A stretch of 44,917 nt of DNA from Bacteroidota bacterium (GTDB lineage Bacteria > Bacteroidota > Bacteroidia > UKL13-3), in NCBI GenBank assembly GCA_947453415.1, contig CANGGG010000017.1, forward strand, positions 1-44,917. The letters are read 5' to 3'. Shown one piece after another: positions 33,336-41,846 of this stretch; position 1 is the first letter of the stretch, and each line of letters starts with the position of its first letter. The position numbers and the translations under genes are program-made. Under the pieces are notes generated by a model. That model was not told the origin of the DNA and did not search any database. It was given only the letters and a program-made list of their open reading frames with translations.

Positions 33336-34346
33336 TTATTTTAAATATGCTGCGTATTCCTTGATCGCATCTTTCAATTTAATTTCTATGTTTTCTAAAG
33401 TATCTTTACTTTCACCACCGGCCGCACTAAAATGTCCGCCACCGTTAAAATATTTCCTTGCAAATTCATTAGCAGGGAAATTGCCTTTGGCTCTAAAACT
33501 CATTTTTCGTGCAGAGGTTCTATCCACTACTAATATTGAAAACTTAATTCCTTCTATTGATAAACCGTAGTTTACCAAACCTTCAGAATCACCAACAATA
33601 ATATTATATTTTTCTAAATCTTCTGCAGAAACTAAAATAATTACTGTTTTATACTCTCGTAATATTTGCATTCTTTCATTTAAACAGAAACCAATAAAAC
33701 GAGTTCTGTTCTCTGAATAATGGTCGTAAATATTTTCAAAAATTAAGTTGCTTTCAGCCCCTTTTTCTAATAATTCGGCTGCAACTCTGTGTGTAGTTGG
33801 GGTGGTACTTCCATGTTTAAATGAAGCGGTGTCGGTCATAATTCCAGCATATAAACACGATGCAATTTCTTTGTTCACCAAATGTTCAAATTGTAAAGTT
33901 TGAATGAACCAATAAATTAGTTCGCAAGTGCTACTGGCTTTGCTGGTCCATAATCTATAATCATCAAAATTTTCAGGTTCTAAATGATGGTCTATCATTA
34001 CTTTTTTAGCCAATGATTTTGCCACTAAATCGCCCAAAAGATTGATTCTTTTTAATGCGTTAAAATCTAAACAAAATATAAAATCGGCATCAGCAACCAT
34101 TTGAGTAGCTAATTCAGTTTCTTCTTCAAAATTGATAACCGTTTTTTCGCCTGGCATCCAATTTAAAAATACACCATAATCGGTTGGAGTAATTACTTGA
34201 GAGGTGATGTTCAGTTGCAACAAAAAATTATATAAACCTAAGCTAGAACCAAGCGCATCGGCATCGGGCTTATGGTGTGTAGTAATTACTATTTTAGGTT
34301 TTGTGTTGGCTAGTAATAAAGGTTTTAGCTCAGCTATATTATTCAT
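33336..34346 (-). CDS. nrnA: DHH-family phosphoesterase (NrnA-type oligoribonuclease/pAp phosphatase)
   Basis: At 336 residues the protein has the DHH/DHHA1 layout. Motif I is 'THHKPDADALGSSLGL' (D of DADA), motif II 'FCLDFN' region, motif III 'MIDHHLEPENF' (the DHH itself), and motif IV 'AGIMTDTASFKH'. C-terminal DHHA1 'GGGHFSAAGG' binds substrate. NrnA degrades very short RNA and dephosphorylates pAp in the cytoplasm. It is the first gene of the operon that continues into four FKBP genes, with a good promoter match just upstream. The functional link between a nanoRNase and periplasmic isomerases is unclear and may only be conserved synteny. Confidence 0.92.
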   Translation of the reverse strand: MNNIAELKPLLLANTKPKIVITTHHKPDADALGSSLGLYNFLLQLNITSQVITPTDYGVFLNWMPGEKTVINFEEETELATQMVADADFIFCLDFNALKRINLLGDLVAKSLAKKVMIDHHLEPENFDDYRLWTSKASSTCELIYWFIQTLQFEHLVNKEIASCLYAGIMTDTASFKHGSTTPTTHRVAAELLEKGAESNLIFENIYDHYSENRTRFIGFCLNERMQILREYKTVIILVSAEDLEKYNIIVGDSEGLVNYGLSIEGIKFSILVVDRTSARKMSFRAKGNFPANEFARKYFNGGGHFSAAGGESKDTLENIEIKLKDAIKEYAAYLK

Positions 34347-34367
34347 TCAATTTTTTGTAAAGCAGCG

Positions 34368-34398
34368 CAAATGTCGTTAAAAACCAATCAAAAACAAG
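34368..34398 (-). promoter_or_regulatory. Promoter of the nrnA-FKBP operon
   Basis: Minus strand: CTTG (34398-34395), exactly 19 bases, GACATTTG (34375-34368). One mismatch in each box to TTTG-N19-TAnnTTTG. The start codon is 21 bases downstream of the -7 box. Confidence 0.6.
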
Positions 34399-34555
34399 GT
34401 GATTTGTAACACTTATTCAATAATTATAAATGGAAGTCTATTTTTTAGTAGTTTTTAAGAACATAAACCTATAAAACCTTATATTTTCATATAATTGAAA
34501 ATAAAATTTAAAGCTTGTCAGCATTTTTATCCCAAACATTTTATAATATTGAAAT

Positions 34556-35308
34556 ATGAAAAAGTGTCAATTACTGTTTGTATTTGTTCTTTTGCTTTGC
34601 AATTTTTTTGCTCAAGCACAAAACATTATTTTGATTTCGAAAGATAAAAACGAAAACATAAAAAAGTGGATTTTGCAAAGTGACAGCGGTATAATTACCA
34701 AAGAGTTTTATTTTCTTTCTCCCGATTCGCAGCAATTTTTTTTAAAACATTGTAATGGAATTGTTATTGGTGGTGGTGAAGATATTAACCCAAATTTGTA
34801 CCAAGCAGCTGACCAAATGAACGATTGTGGTAAAATAGATAATTACCGCGATAGCATTGAATATGTTTTGATAAAGCATGCTTTAAAAAGAAAAATACCA
34901 ATACTTGGAATTTGCCGAGGGCAACAAATACTAAACGTAGCTACTGGTGGAAGTTTAATTGTAGATATTCCAAAAGCCATCAAATCGGATTTGAAACATG
35001 CTCAATTTGGAATTGATTCTGCACATTGGGTTTTTGTAAATGATGAATCGTGGTTAAAAACCACAATGAACTTGGATAGTTTAATGGTTAATAGTTCTCA
35101 CCATCAAGCGGTAAAAAAAGTTTCACCAAAATTTAAAATAACAGCTAAAAGCAGTGATGGGATTATAGAAGCCATTGAATGGAAAAATAATTCACATCCT
35201 TTTGCTGCTGCAATTCAGTGGCATCCTGAAAGATTATTTAACAAGGCATCCAATCAATTAAGTCAATCCTTTGTTAGGAAAGCAAAAACCAATTTGAGGT
35301 ATAAATAA
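34556..35308 (+). CDS. Exported class I glutamine amidotransferase-like hydrolase (peptidase C26 family)
   Basis: The 250-residue protein has the gamma-glutamyl hydrolase/PuuD layout. 'GIVIGGGEDINPNLY' binds substrate, Cys120 sits in the nucleophile elbow 'ILGICRGQQILNVATGGSL', and His223/Glu225 in 'IQWHPERL' complete the triad. Unusually for this family it starts with a clear signal peptide ('MKKCQLLFVFVLLLCNFFAQA', cleavage likely after AQA), so it should act outside the cytoplasm. Cys15 lies inside the hydrophobic core and does not form a proper lipobox. A periplasmic gamma-glutamyl-bond hydrolase is the best guess; PuuD itself is cytoplasmic. It stands alone, convergent with mreD. The 209 bases upstream hold only the nrnA promoter and AT-rich sequence. 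Confidence 0.87.
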   Translation: MKKCQLLFVFVLLLCNFFAQAQNIILISKDKNENIKKWILQSDSGIITKEFYFLSPDSQQFFLKHCNGIVIGGGEDINPNLYQAADQMNDCGKIDNYRDSIEYVLIKHALKRKIPILGICRGQQILNVATGGSLIVDIPKAIKSDLKHAQFGIDSAHWVFVNDESWLKTTMNLDSLMVNSSHHQAVKKVSPKFKITAKSSDGIIEAIEWKNNSHPFAAAIQWHPERLFNKASNQLSQSFVRKAKTNLRYK

Positions 35309-35320
35309 AAAATTGCTTAA

Positions 35321-35836
35321 TTATTTCTTTGCAATTTTATAAAACAGCAACTGACCTAATATAATTAATAATACGGTAAATAATGTGCTGAAGAAAATGC
35401 GTGCAAGTGTAGAAAAGAATTGGCTAAAAGAAAACGCTTCTAAGAAAAACAGCATAAAATGATGAATAAATACCAATACTAGCGCATAAATCAAAAATCC
35501 AATTGGTCCTTTTGTACTTACACTGGGTTTAATTGGTGCATTCTGATCGTCTTTATTGGTGCTAAACATAATATAAAATCTGCGCGAATAACCCATTAAA
35601 ACTGTTGCTGCAATATGTGGGCCAGGTAAACTGCTAAAAGAATCCATGGTCATACCTATTAATAAACTTAAAACCAACACTACCCAAGGTTTTGTATTAT
35701 AAGGTAAACTTAAAATAAAAGCTATATAAATATATGGATTAACATAGGTGCTTAAATCAATATTATTAATAATAGCAATTTGAAAAAACACCAACAATAC
35801 AAATCTTAACAAGTAATTAAGCGTATCTAATATCAT
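35321..35836 (-). CDS. mreD: Rod shape-determining protein MreD
   Basis: A 171-residue hydrophobic protein with about five membrane helices. It follows mreC with a 4-base ATGA overlap, the standard mreBCD position. 'NPYIYIAFILSLPYNTKPWVVLVLSLLIGMTMDSFSS' resembles Bacteroidota MreD, and the family motif around 'GLxxDxF' is visible as GMTMDSF. MreD is an inner-membrane partner of MreC in the elongasome. Last gene in the cluster: no mrdA (PBP2) or rodA follows, although these often do in related genomes. Confidence 0.9.
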   Translation of the reverse strand: MILDTLNYLLRFVLLVFFQIAIINNIDLSTYVNPYIYIAFILSLPYNTKPWVVLVLSLLIGMTMDSFSSLPGPHIAATVLMGYSRRFYIMFSTNKDDQNAPIKPSVSTKGPIGFLIYALVLVFIHHFMLFFLEAFSFSQFFSTLARIFFSTLFTVLLIILGQLLFYKIAKK

Positions 35837-36675
35837 TGTTTTGCCTCCTCTTCTAAAGCTTTAGTTTCGGCAGCATGCTGACTTTCTTTGAATAAATTTC
35901 TTACCACATACACATTTTTTAAACGGCTAAATGGAGTGTGAATTAATATAGTAATATCGTAGTCGTTTTTTTCAGGATTACGGTCTATCTTTACAATTTT
36001 ACCAATTGGAATTTCCTCAGGATAGGAAGCAGATTGAGCGGTAGAAACCACTTCATCGCCAACTGCCACGGGAACATATGTATTTACTTTACTCAACTGA
36101 GCAAACAAGGAATTACTTCCATCCCAAGTTATTGAACCAATATCACCTGTTTTTTTAATTTTTGCACCAGTGCTACTTTTGCTATTTAGCACCGATTGAA
36201 CCAAACTATAATAAGGAGTTACTTGCCATACAATTCCAACAACTCCGTCTGGACAAATTACTCCGTCAAAACGTTTAACGCCATGAAATGCGCCTTTGTC
36301 AATGGTAATAAAATTATTGCGTTTGCTTATTGAATTATTAACTACTTGAGCCGAAATGTAAACATACTGTTGCTTAAAAAGAGTGTCATTGATTTCGGTT
36401 TTGGTAATACCATTTTGATAAAATGATTGCAATGATTGCGTGCGCAATCGAGCATTTTCTAATTGTAAGCTGTCGTTTAAAGTTTTTAAATTAAAATAAC
36501 CAGTTGTACTATTCATGGTATTAAAAATAGCGGAACTGGTGCTAGAAGTATAATTTAAAAAGCTTGCTTGTTGGTAATTATTAAATCGAAATAATACAAT
36601 TAACGCAAAAAATTCAAATGCCAAAAACATAAAAAATACATAATACTTATATATAAAAAATACTAGGTTCTTCAT
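35833..36675 (-). CDS. mreC: Rod shape-determining protein MreC
   Basis: The 280-residue protein has one N-terminal membrane helix (about 9-30), a coiled coil ('LKTLNDSLQLENARLRTQSLQ', about 62-85), and the periplasmic beta-domains with 'NSISKRNNFITIDKGAFHGVKRFDGVICPDGVVGIV' and 'ARIKKTGDIGSITWDG'-type segments typical of MreC. It connects MreB filaments to peptidoglycan synthases. It ends 'EEEAKQ' and overlaps mreD by 4 bases. mreB lies 101 bases upstream. Confidence 0.92.
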   Translation of the reverse strand: MKNLVFFIYKYYVFFMFLAFEFFALIVLFRFNNYQQASFLNYTSSTSSAIFNTMNSTTGYFNLKTLNDSLQLENARLRTQSLQSFYQNGITKTEINDTLFKQQYVYISAQVVNNSISKRNNFITIDKGAFHGVKRFDGVICPDGVVGIVWQVTPYYSLVQSVLNSKSSTGAKIKKTGDIGSITWDGSNSLFAQLSKVNTYVPVAVGDEVVSTAQSASYPEEIPIGKIVKIDRNPEKNDYDITILIHTPFSRLKNVYVVRNLFKESQHAAETKALEEEAKQ

Positions 36676-36776
36676 GTTTTTTTCTTAGCCATTGATTCCT
36701 TTCAAAAGCTATTTTGTTTTTGGGTTTGTTATTTGTTTGAAATAATTTTTTTTAAATTAATGTTATTTGTTAAAAG

Positions 36777-37799
36777 CTAAGTCATTAAGAACTTATAGCT
36801 TTTCAAGTTTTTAAGTGCCATACCAGTTCCTCTAACTACTGCTCTTAAAGGATCTTCAGCTACATGCACAGGCAATTTAGTTTTAGCAGAAATTCTTTTA
36901 TCAAGCCCACGAAGCAAAGCCCCGCCACCAGTTAAATATAAACCAGTTGAATAAATATCGGCAGAAAGTTCAGGAGGGGTTAACTCCAAAGCACGCAGAA
37001 TAGCCTCTTCAATTTTTGAAATTGATTTATCTAAAGCTGCTGCAATTTCTGAATAACTTACACTAATTTGTTTTGGAATTCCTGTCATTAAATCGCGGCC
37101 ATTTACGGCATAATCTTGTGGAGGATTTTCCAATTCACTCAAAGCAGAACCCACTTCTATTTTTATTCTTTCAGCAGTTCTTTCACCAACTAATAAATTA
37201 TGTTGTCTGCGCATATAATCTAAAATATCGTCAGTAAATTCATCTCCAGCCACTCGAATTGATTGGTCACAAACAATACCAGCTAAAGCTATCACCGCAA
37301 TTTCTGTAGTTCCACCACCAATATCAATAATCATATTTCCCATTGGTTCAAAAACGTCAATTCCAATACCAATTGCAGCGGCCATAGGTTCATGGATTAA
37401 GTATACTTCTTTTGCACCAGCACGTTCAGCACTATCCTTTACCGCACGTTTTTCTACTTCTGTAATTCCTGAAGGAATACAAATAACCATGCGTTGTTGA
37501 GGTTTTACAAATTTATTGGTTTGAGGAATCATGCCAATTAATCCACGAATCATGTGTTCGGCTGCTTGAAAATCGGCAATTACACCGTCTTTTAATGGTC
37601 TAATTGTTTTTATATCTTCATGCACTTTACCATGCATTTGTTGGGCAGTACTTCCCACTGCTATCACATTTCCATTTCTTCTGTTGATGGCGATAATTGA
37701 TGGCTCATCAACTACAACTTGGTCTTTGTGAATGATTAAGGTATTTGCTGTTCCTAAATCAATAGCTAAATCTTGTGTTAAAAAACTTAATAGGCCCAT
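36777..37799 (-). CDS. mreB: Rod shape-determining protein MreB
   Basis: The actin-fold protein is 340 residues, family length. 'LAIDLGTANTLIIHKD' is phosphate-1, 'NMIIDIGGGTTEIAVIAL' phosphate-2, and 'GLYLTGGGALLRGLD' the adenosine motif. 'IPSGITEVEKRAVKDSAERAGA' is a hallmark of MreB over FtsA or DnaK. It forms membrane-associated filaments that direct side-wall growth. First gene of mreBCD. The 271 bases to the subtilase start hold a 9-bp inverted repeat and long A/T runs but no clear consensus promoter. Confidence 0.97.
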   Translation of the reverse strand: MGLLSFLTQDLAIDLGTANTLIIHKDQVVVDEPSIIAINRRNGNVIAVGSTAQQMHGKVHEDIKTIRPLKDGVIADFQAAEHMIRGLIGMIPQTNKFVKPQQRMVICIPSGITEVEKRAVKDSAERAGAKEVYLIHEPMAAAIGIGIDVFEPMGNMIIDIGGGTTEIAVIALAGIVCDQSIRVAGDEFTDDILDYMRRQHNLLVGERTAERIKIEVGSALSELENPPQDYAVNGRDLMTGIPKQISVSYSEIAAALDKSISKIEEAILRALELTPPELSADIYSTGLYLTGGGALLRGLDKRISAKTKLPVHVAEDPLRAVVRGTGMALKNLKSYKFLMT

Positions 37800-37868
37800 T
37801 TATGCTGTTTTTTTCTGTTATAAGTTGGAAGTATAATGATTTAAAAATTTTTTATTTTATTTAAAACG

Positions 37869-37890
37869 GTGCAATTTAACAAAATTGCAC
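37869..37890. repeat. 9-bp inverted repeat in the mreB-subtilase gap
   Basis: GTGCAATTT (37869-37877) and AAATTGCAC (37882-37890) are perfect complements with a 4-base loop. It lies 70 bases before mreB. On the minus strand CAATTTTG overlaps its edge as a possible -7 box with one mismatch. It may be an operator; no T-run suggests termination. Confidence 0.5.
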
Positions 37891-38070
37891 ACAAAATTTT
37901 TTATGTTTTTAAATTTTTTCAAATTTTTTTCACAACATCATTTCAACACTTTTATTTTATAATTAAGCTTTAGTTTTTACCACTCAACAATTTTATGGTC
38001 AATTTCAACATTTTTCAGGATGATAATCTTTCTTTTTTATGCTTTATTGCAACCCTTATTTACAAAAAGT

Positions 38071-39672
38071 ATGAATATTAAAAATATCAAAAAAGTTTAT
38101 TTAGTAGTTGCCTTAGGCTTTATTTTTTCAAATGTAAATGCACAGAAAAAAGCACCTGATAATTGGTTTAATTTAGATTACAAAAAAGACAAAGTTTATG
38201 GTGTAAGCACCGAAAAAACGTATACTGATTTATTGAAAAATAAAAAGTCGAAGACAGTTATTGTTGCTGTTATTGACGGTGGAACTGAAGTTACACATGA
38301 TGACTTAAAAAGTATTATTTGGACCAATACTAATGATGACAATATTAATGGGAAAGATGACGATAAAAATGGATATGTTGATGACAATAATGGATGGAAT
38401 TATATTGGCGGTTTGGACAGCAATGTAAAAGAAGATAATTTGGAAGTTACCCGCGTATATGCCATGTATTATGAAAAATTTAATGGCTTAAAAGCCAATG
38501 AAGTTGCATATAACGATAAAGAATCATTTGAATTATTTAAAAAAGCAGAAAAGATTTATTTGAAAAAATTTGATGAGGCTACCAAAATGTCTTTAATTTA
38601 TAGTCAAATAGAAGAAAGCATTATAAAATTGAAAGATTTTGTAAAATCAGACATGCCAACTGAAAAAGAATTAAAAGCATTTCCTGTTACTAATATGTTT
38701 GATGGTTTGGCAGTAAAAAACGTTTCAATGGCAGTAAAAAGAAAACAACCTATATCTAATTTGTTGGAGGGTTTAAAAGGAGCAAAGGAACATTTTAAAA
38801 CGCAATTAGCATTTCAACTAAACAAAGAATTTAACAGCAGAAAATATATTGGAGATAACTACAGCAATGTAACTGAAAAAAATTATGGCAACAACCGAGT
38901 GAGTAGTCCTGGTGGAGATCACGGAACACACGTAGCAGGAATTATAGCCGCTGTTAGAAACAATAATTTAGGAATAAAAGGTGTTTCAGACAACACTAAA
39001 ATAATGGTTTTACGCGTAGTTCCTGATGGGGATGAACGTGATAAAGACATTGCAAATTCAATCAGATATGCAGCCGATAACGGTGCCAAAATTATAAACA
39101 TGAGTTTTGGGAAAGCACTTTCGCCAAACAAAAAAGAGGTAGATGAAGCCGTAAAATATGCTATTAGTAAAGATGTTTTGTTAATTCATGCAGCTGGAAA
39201 TGATAATAACAATACCGATACCATTGAAAATTATCCAACGCCTAGGTATTTTAACAGCAAAGAAAAAGCTACAAGTTGGATAGAAGTTGGCGCAAGCACT
39301 TGGATGAAAAAGAAAAACTTAACAGCACCTTTTAGTAATTACGGCAAACAAACAGTAGATGTTTTTGCTCCTGGATTTGATATTTATTCCACTATTTCTG
39401 AAAATAAATATGCTTCATTTAGTGGTACAAGCATGGCAGCACCAGTAGTAGCTGGAGTTGCAGCGGTATTACGTTCATATTTTCCTGAAATAACAGCAGC
39501 CCAAACCAAGTCGTTAATTATAGAATCAGCTATCAAATATAACAAGAAAGTATTTATTCCTGGTACCAATACTAAAGCCATGCTTAGCGATATATCGGTA
39601 ACAGGTGGATTGGTTAATTTGTATCAAGCGGTGGAATTAGGAATTGCTAAAGGTTATAAAATGATTGATTAA
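38071..39672 (+). CDS. Exported S8 family (subtilisin-like) serine peptidase
   Basis: I place the start at 38071, not at the earlier in-frame ATG 38020, because it opens a normal signal peptide ('KVYLVVALGFIFSNVNAQ'). With this start the 533-residue protein has the catalytic triad Asp69 ('AVIDGG'), His284 ('GDHGTHVAG') and Ser454 ('SGTSMAAP'), with the oxyanion Asn in 'HAAGND'. About 200 residues separate Asp and His, beginning with an acidic calcium-like segment ('NDDNINGKDDDKNGYVDDN') and continuing as a helical insert, as in many Bacteroidota subtilases. No T9SS tail is present, so a periplasmic or Sec-only location is likely. Next gene is 75 bases on. Confidence 0.92.
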   Translation: MNIKNIKKVYLVVALGFIFSNVNAQKKAPDNWFNLDYKKDKVYGVSTEKTYTDLLKNKKSKTVIVAVIDGGTEVTHDDLKSIIWTNTNDDNINGKDDDKNGYVDDNNGWNYIGGLDSNVKEDNLEVTRVYAMYYEKFNGLKANEVAYNDKESFELFKKAEKIYLKKFDEATKMSLIYSQIEESIIKLKDFVKSDMPTEKELKAFPVTNMFDGLAVKNVSMAVKRKQPISNLLEGLKGAKEHFKTQLAFQLNKEFNSRKYIGDNYSNVTEKNYGNNRVSSPGGDHGTHVAGIIAAVRNNNLGIKGVSDNTKIMVLRVVPDGDERDKDIANSIRYAADNGAKIINMSFGKALSPNKKEVDEAVKYAISKDVLLIHAAGNDNNNTDTIENYPTPRYFNSKEKATSWIEVGASTWMKKKNLTAPFSNYGKQTVDVFAPGFDIYSTISENKYASFSGTSMAAPVVAGVAAVLRSYFPEITAAQTKSLIIESAIKYNKKVFIPGTNTKAMLSDISVTGGLVNLYQAVELGIAKGYKMID

Positions 39673-39747
39673 TAATTGGGTAAAACAATAATTGGAAAAT
39701 TAAATTAAAACGGGAATTACCAATAGATTATTAGTAATAAAATTAAC

Positions 39748-40842
39748 ATGAAAAACATTATTAGAACAATATTTTTTATAACATTAGGTATTTTGTTTGT
39801 GTACACCATTTATTATTTGTACAATAAAAATCAAGAAAAGCCAACGGTTTATAAAACCATACAAGCATTTGAAACCGATATAGTCAAAAAAACATTGGCA
39901 ACAGGAAGTATTGTTCCTCGCAGAGAAATAAATATTAAGCCTCAAGTTTCGGGAATTATTGAAAAAATATTTGTGATTGCGGGCACGCATGTTAGCAAAG
40001 GCGATATGATTGCACGCATTAAAATTATTCCAAACATGATTAATTTGGCCAACGCTGAAAGCAGAATTACCCGCGCTAAATTGGCTTTAGAAAATGCAAA
40101 AATTGATTTTGATAGGAATCAAAAAATGTTTGATCAAAAAATGATTTCATTGTCGGAATTTCAACCTTTTGCTTTGGCATATAAAAGTACAAAAGAAGAA
40201 CTAGATGCAGCTGAAAATAACATGGCTTTAATCAAAGAAGGAGTTAGTAAATTGGGAGGAAAAGTTACCAATACCATTGTGCGAAGCACCATTGATGGAA
40301 TGATTTTGGATATTCCTGTTAAAGAGGGCGGGAGTGTAATAGAAAGTAATAACTTTAATGAAGGTACAACCATTGCTTCCATTGCCGATATGGGTGAAAT
40401 GATTTTTGACGGGAAAGTAGATGAAAGTGAAGTGGGTAAAATTAAACCAGGAATGGATTTAATACTCACCATTGGCGCATTAGATACTGTAAAATTCAAT
40501 GCCAATTTAGAATATATAGCTCCAAAAGGAATCAAAGAAAATGGTGCCATTCAGTTTCAAATAAAGGCAAAAGTAAATTTACAAAAAGGCATGTTTTTGC
40601 GAGCTGGCTATAGCAGTACCGCTGATATTGTTTTGGCTAAAAAAGATAAAGTTTTAGCTTTACCAGAAGGTGTTTTGCAGTTTGAAAACGAAAAAACATT
40701 TGTGGATGTAGAAACTGCACCTCAAGTTTTTGAAAAACGATTTTTACAAACTGGATTAAGCGATGGAATTAACATTGAAATTTTAAGTGGTATTAACAAA
40801 ACTGATAAAATTAAAGACCCAAATGTAGAAACGGTAGAGTAA
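39748..40842 (+). CDS. HlyD/MacA-type periplasmic adaptor (orphan)
   Basis: The 364-residue protein has an N-terminal membrane helix (about 5-25), lipoyl half 'GSIVPRREINIKPQVSGIIEKIFVIAGTHVSKGDMIARI', a coiled-coil hairpin (about 90-165), closing lipoyl half 'IVRSTIDGMILDIPVKEGGSVI', and a beta-barrel ending in a membrane-proximal domain. The layout is MacA/RND-type. These adaptors normally precede ABC (macB) or RND pump genes, but none is here; downstream is a small lipoprotein. The pump partner must be elsewhere, or the adaptor is a leftover. It may be transcribed with the upstream subtilase. Confidence 0.88.
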   Translation: MKNIIRTIFFITLGILFVYTIYYLYNKNQEKPTVYKTIQAFETDIVKKTLATGSIVPRREINIKPQVSGIIEKIFVIAGTHVSKGDMIARIKIIPNMINLANAESRITRAKLALENAKIDFDRNQKMFDQKMISLSEFQPFALAYKSTKEELDAAENNMALIKEGVSKLGGKVTNTIVRSTIDGMILDIPVKEGGSVIESNNFNEGTTIASIADMGEMIFDGKVDESEVGKIKPGMDLILTIGALDTVKFNANLEYIAPKGIKENGAIQFQIKAKVNLQKGMFLRAGYSSTADIVLAKKDKVLALPEGVLQFENEKTFVDVETAPQVFEKRFLQTGLSDGINIEILSGINKTDKIKDPNVETVE

Positions 40843-40895
40843 TTTGTTATACAACCATTTTGCTCTTTATAATGTCTAATAGGAAAATAGATAAG

Positions 40896-41480
40896 ATGAA
40901 TAAATTCTCTGTGAAAATAGTGCTGTTTACATTATTAATTGTAACACATTCATGTACCAAAGACCACCAAGTTTGTAATGGAAATGTGGAAATAAAAGAC
41001 ACCAATCACTTAGTGGATATTAGTGTATTAAAAGAAGTTCCCGCTATGCTTGATACTTTAGCCAAATACCCAGAACTGAAAGTAACATCTATTATTAATG
41101 ACCAATACCAAACAGGAATGACCTGTAATTATTACTTTAAAGGATTAATATGTTTTGGTGCCAGTTATAGTTTGAATAGAAGTAAAAGAGAAAATTACTG
41201 GTTCTGTCAAGATAATAGACCAAAAGTAGTTATTTCAACTAATTTGGATAAAAAAATTGAATATCAAAAAGCGCTTGAAATTGCTAAAAAAGAAATAGAT
41301 TTTAAAAATAGTTGTTTGTCATACCAACTTGGTTTTTATTATGCTGACACAAGTGCAATAGAAACACCAACCAGTTATAAATTAGTTTGGAATGTAAAAA
41401 GTATAGGTGGCAGTGCATATGTTGTTTTAGATGCCAAAAGCGGATTTGTTTATTCCAAATTTGATGGTGTTTTCCAATAG
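40896..41480 (+). CDS. Small lipoprotein with PepSY-like C-terminus
   Basis: I choose ATG 40896 because it opens 'MNKFSVKIVLFTLLIVTHSC', a signal peptide with Cys in a relaxed lipobox (THSC). The earlier ATG at 40860 would put 12 charged residues before it. The mature 175 residues are not recognisable as a whole. The last 70 ('YQKALEIAKKEID...SYKLVWNVKSIGGSAYVVLDAKSGFVYSK') show the alpha-beta pattern of a PepSY domain: a helix followed by strands ending in 'VLDAKSG'. PepSY-type proteins often inhibit peptidases, and a secreted subtilase is two genes upstream. That link is an inference only. Confidence 0.72.
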   Translation: MNKFSVKIVLFTLLIVTHSCTKDHQVCNGNVEIKDTNHLVDISVLKEVPAMLDTLAKYPELKVTSIINDQYQTGMTCNYYFKGLICFGASYSLNRSKRENYWFCQDNRPKVVISTNLDKKIEYQKALEIAKKEIDFKNSCLSYQLGFYYADTSAIETPTSYKLVWNVKSIGGSAYVVLDAKSGFVYSKFDGVFQ

Positions 41481-41489
41481 ATTTTTTTA

Positions 41490-41846
41490 TCAAAACTTAG
41501 GAACAAACACCAAAGCAGCAATTATTACTGAAACAATAGAAGCAACTAAAACGCCTGCTGCTGCTAAGTCTTTTACTAATCCAGCTTTTTGGTGGTTTTG
41601 CGGATGCAGCAAATCAACCAATTTTTCAATGGAAGTATTTAATGCCTCAGCAGTAATTACCAAAGCAATTGCAAAGCATAAAAACAGCCATTCTTTTTGG
41701 TCTACTTTAAAATAAAATCCAGCAATAATTACCACAATGGTGGCTATTAAATGAACCTGTGCATTGGCTTCGTTTTTAAACAACCAAAATAAGCCTTTAA
41801 AAGCTGGAATAAAGGATAAAATTCGTTTTTTAATAAATTGGATCAT
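41490..41846 (-). CDS. dgkA: Diacylglycerol/undecaprenol kinase family membrane protein
   Basis: The 118-residue protein has three membrane helices and the family core: 'NEANAQVHLIATIVV' (E..N...H) and 'ITAEALNTSIEKLVDLLHP', with 'KDLAAAGVLVASI' in the third helix. It phosphorylates a lipid alcohol, diacylglycerol in proteobacteria or undecaprenol in Gram-positives; which applies here cannot be told. Its start overlaps the end of the LOG-family gene by 17 bases, so the two are translationally coupled. Confidence 0.9.
   Translation of the reverse strand: MIQFIKKRILSFIPAFKGLFWLFKNEANAQVHLIATIVVIIAGFYFKVDQKEWLFLCFAIALVITAEALNTSIEKLVDLLHPQNHQKAGLVKDLAAAGVLVASIVSVIIAALVFVPKF

Noticed and set aside
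35309-35338. AAAATTGC/GCAATTTT inverted repeat between the amidotransferase-like gene and mreD as a terminator
   Set aside because: The stem is AT-rich and its right arm lies within mreD codons, with no T-run. It is too weak to call.
38020-38070. In-frame upstream ATG extending the subtilase by 17 residues
   Set aside because: The extension is an extra hydrophobic stretch before a complete signal peptide that starts at 38071. The later start gives a normal exported protein.
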